Assembly (NCBI GenBank): GCA_963724535.1
Contig: CAVRVD010000019.1
Coordinates: forward strand, 1 to 64,000
Origin: JADJPO01 sp963724535
Lineage (GTDB): Bacteria > Actinomycetota > Actinomycetes > Actinomycetales > Kineosporiaceae
DNA length: 64,000 bases
Direction: 5' to 3'
Part shown: one piece after another, positions 62,432 through 64,000 of the stretch
Layout: each line of letters starts with the position of its first letter
Numbering within the stretch: the first letter of the stretch is position 1
Made by a program: the position numbers and the translations under genes
The notes under the pieces: generated by a model
What the model saw: the letters and a program-made list of their open reading frames with translations, nothing else
What the model was told of the DNA's origin: nothing
Databases searched by the model: none

Positions 62432-62763
62432 CTGCACCCGGCGCCGGGGACGACCCCGCCACCGGCCGGATCCCCAGGCTGTTACCCAAGATCGCCGAGA
62501 CCGGATCGATCCCCGTCGTCCGACCGCCTGCCGCCACCCGTCGGGGCGGCCGGATACGCAAGACCCTGCGGGTGGACTGGCCGAGCTGCAAGGCGCACGG
62601 CCTGTGCCACGAGCTGCTGCCCGAGGTGATCAGCCCGGACGAGTGGGGGTACCCCGTGATCGCTCGGGAGGGGATCCGCGCCCGGTCGCTGGACGACGCC
62701 CGCCGGGCCGTCGCCGCCTGCCCCACCCTGGCGCTGCGCCTGGTCGACCAGTCCCGCCCCTGA
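62428..62763 (+). CDS. Single-cluster ferredoxin, CxxHxxC...CP type
   Basis: The protein has 111 residues. After a 45-residue Pro/Arg-rich start comes the cluster-binding fold: Cys54, His57, Cys60 (SCKAHGLC) and Cys98-Pro (AACPTLALR). This spacing is that of small actinobacterial ferredoxins in which the second cluster cysteine is replaced by another residue, here His. They hold a 3Fe-4S or a histidine-bound 4Fe-4S cluster. Its ATG overlaps the NuoF-like stop, so it is probably the partner of that protein. Confidence 0.85.
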   Translation: MTAPGAGDDPATGRIPRLLPKIAETGSIPVVRPPAATRRGGRIRKTLRVDWPSCKAHGLCHELLPEVISPDEWGYPVIAREGIRARSLDDARRAVAACPTLALRLVDQSRP

Positions 62764-62792
62764 TCACATCCCCCACCACCCCCGCCCGTGTC

Positions 62793-62845
62793 GGGCGCAA
62801 CGTCACGTTGCGCCCGTCTGACGGGCGCTGTGTCACACAGCGCCC
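62793..62845. repeat. 53-bp modular double palindrome, copy 2
   Basis: GGGCGCAACGT-c-ACGTTGCGCCC, spacer GTCTGAC, then GGGCGCTGTGT-c-ACACAGCGCCC. Both halves are perfect 11-base-arm palindromes. It starts 30 bases after the ferredoxin stop, and the cbiM gene begins 172 bases further on. Its reverse complement has the arm order of the copy at 47602-47654. Confidence 0.92.
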
Positions 62846-63016
62846 GCGCGGGGTGGGCGTGGCGGCGCGCAAGGCCGGCGCGGCGGTGACCCAGCGTCAT
62901 TCTAATTGCGAAGAGGTCCCAAGAGGGTTACGTTCCCAACTACTCCTGTGATCGGCGCGCCCAACCACCTGGACCCCGGTGACACCCCGCACCGGGCGAG
63001 AGCGAAGGACGGACCC

Positions 63017-63763
63017 ATGCACGTACCCGATGGTTTCATCGACGTCCCCGTCTCGCTCGCCGCCGGGGCCGTCGCCGCCACCGGGATCGCGGTGTCCCTG
63101 CGCGGCGCCCGCCGCGAGCTCGACGACCGGGCGGCCCCGATGGCCGGTCTGGTCGCGGCCTTCGTGTTCGCCGCCCAGATGATCAACTTCCCGGTCGCGG
63201 CCGGCACCAGCGGTCACCTGCTCGGCGGAGTGCTCGCCGCCGTCCTGGTCGGGCCCTACACCGGTTCCCTCTGTATCGCCGTCGTCCTGCTCGTCCAAGC
63301 CCTGTTCTTCGCCGACGGGGGGCTGACCGCGCTCGGCGTCAACGTCACGGACATGGCGATCATCGGTCTCGGCGTGGGGTACCTGGTCTTCCTCCTGCTG
63401 GTCAAGGTGCTCCCCTCGACCCGCGCCGGGCTGGTCGCGGCCAGCGGCCTGGCTGCGTTCGTCTCGGTCCCAGCGGCCGCCGCCGGCTTCACCGGCTTCT
63501 ACGCGATCGGCGCCACCTCTGCCATCCCGACCTCGACGGTGCTGGGCGCCATGGTCGGCGTCCACCTGCTGATCGGGGTCGGCGAGGGGCTGATCACCGC
63601 GGCCACCGTGGCCAGCGTGGTCGCCACCCGACCCGACCTGGTACGCGGTGCCAGGCACCTGCGCCGCCCGCTCGAGCTGCGCCTGGACGGCGAACGACCG
63701 GCGGACCCGAGCGACGTCGAACCGGCTCGGCCGGGAGCGGACTCACGGAGCGCCGATGCGTAA
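63017..63763 (+). CDS. cbiM: Energy-coupling factor transporter permease CbiM (cobalt/nickel)
   Basis: The protein has 248 residues. It starts MHVPDGFIDVPVSL, the CbiM/NikM N-terminus where Met1 and His2 bind the metal, so the ATG at 63017 is decided by function; GAAGGA precedes it. Seven membrane helices follow, with further His residues in MINFPVAAGTSGHLLGG and AMVGVHLLIGVGEGLI. The metal is Co2+ or Ni2+; sequence alone does not say which. It overlaps the next gene by eight bases. Confidence 0.92.
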   Translation: MHVPDGFIDVPVSLAAGAVAATGIAVSLRGARRELDDRAAPMAGLVAAFVFAAQMINFPVAAGTSGHLLGGVLAAVLVGPYTGSLCIAVVLLVQALFFADGGLTALGVNVTDMAIIGLGVGYLVFLLLVKVLPSTRAGLVAASGLAAFVSVPAAAAGFTGFYAIGATSAIPTSTVLGAMVGVHLLIGVGEGLITAATVASVVATRPDLVRGARHLRRPLELRLDGERPADPSDVEPARPGADSRSADA

Positions 63764-64000
63764 CCGTCGGTTCGCCGTCATCGTCCTGCTGGTCACCCTG
63801 CTGGTGGCCGGGGGGCTGAGCCTGTTCGCCAGCGGGTCCCCCGACGGGCTGGAGAAGGTCGCCACGGACACCGGCTTCGACGCCACGGCCGGCGACAGCG
63901 CGACGTCCAGCTCGCCGTTGGCCGACTACCAGGCCCGCTTCCTGGACGGCGCGGCCGGTCAGGCCGTCGCCGGGATCGTGGGTGTGCTGGTCACCCTGGC
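63756..64000 (+). CDS. PDGLE-domain membrane protein (CbiN-like), cut by the window end
   Basis: There are 81 complete codons. An N-terminal membrane helix (RRFAVIVLLVTLLVAGGLSL) is followed by the signature SGSPDGLEKVATDTGF. A second helix begins at the window edge (AVAGIVGVLVTL). Such proteins replace or assist CbiN in cobalt/nickel ECF transporters. The ATG at 63756 overlaps cbiM. The ATPase and T-component genes should follow outside the window. Confidence 0.9.
   Translation, partial: MRNRRFAVIVLLVTLLVAGGLSLFASGSPDGLEKVATDTGFDATAGDSATSSSPLADYQARFLDGAAGQAVAGIVGVLVTL

Noticed and set aside
62893..62940. Metal-sensor operator or cobalamin riboswitch before cbiM
   Set aside because: The TTCTAATTGCGAA stretch is A/T-rich and weakly palindromic, but it matches no motif I know, and no B12-box was seen.
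62906..63016. Longer N-terminus for CbiM
   Set aside because: The Met-His start of CbiM is functionally required, and the upstream codons lie in an A/T-richer leader.

Overview
The window is high-GC DNA (roughly 70% by eye) with many GTG starts, purine-rich ribosome binding sites and tight ATGA/GTGA gene overlaps. The gene families point to a free-living actinomycete (Actinomycetota): an F420-type luciferase-like oxidoreductase, a long HrpA, dodecin, an IclR-controlled hut cluster with an allantoate-amidohydrolase-like member, BTAD regulators, and a CbiM/PDGLE metal transporter. A pseudonocardial or related order is a guess only. No rRNA, tRNA or CRISPR array was seen.

Layout. 1-14 kb is accessory and partly decayed. 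It holds a 5'-cut methyltransferase, an LLM oxidoreductase, a twice-frameshifted IS110 transposase, two tandem secreted subtilases with tryptophan-every-five-residue tails, a CPBP protease divergent from a TetR regulator with paired operators, about 2.4 kb of near gene-free debris, a three-lesion 3-hydroxyacyl-CoA dehydrogenase pseudogene and a ferritin. 15.2-22.3 kb is one tightly packed eight-gene operon: acyl carrier protein, AMP-forming acyl ligase, GHQS-motif protein, holo-ACP synthase, a 65-residue protein, an AsnB-type amidotransferase, a NadE-type ATP pyrophosphatase and a serine-acetyltransferase-like protein. It looks like a self-contained pathway that activates an acyl group, amidates it and O-acylates it. 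I do not recognise its product, and it is the best candidate for an undescribed system here. 22.4-36 kb is mixed: multicopper oxidase, decayed intradiol dioxygenase, dinB, dodecin, thpR, hrpA and small conserved genes.

35.7-38.9 kb is a TPP-riboswitch-controlled YkoEDC thiamine-precursor transporter. 39-50 kb is histidine degradation (hutI; hutF, amidohydrolase, hutU, hutH; divergent IclR regulator), with mmuM and cinA inserted on the other strand. 51-54 kb holds two CoA-ester-lyase-family genes and a YbaK protein. 54-56.6 kb is a rearranged remnant with BTAD and ParA-like fragments and a secreted protein whose frame breaks inside an 8-bp tandem repeat. 56.7-62.8 kb is a two-component system followed by a redox module (ApbE, ferric-reductase-like membrane cytochrome, NuoF-like flavoprotein, single-cluster ferredoxin). 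The window ends in cbiM and a PDGLE partner.

Two repeat families stand out between genes: a 53-bp double palindrome built from swappable 11-base arms (47.6 and 62.8 kb), and a 19-bp tandem unit at 26.85 and 28.02 kb.
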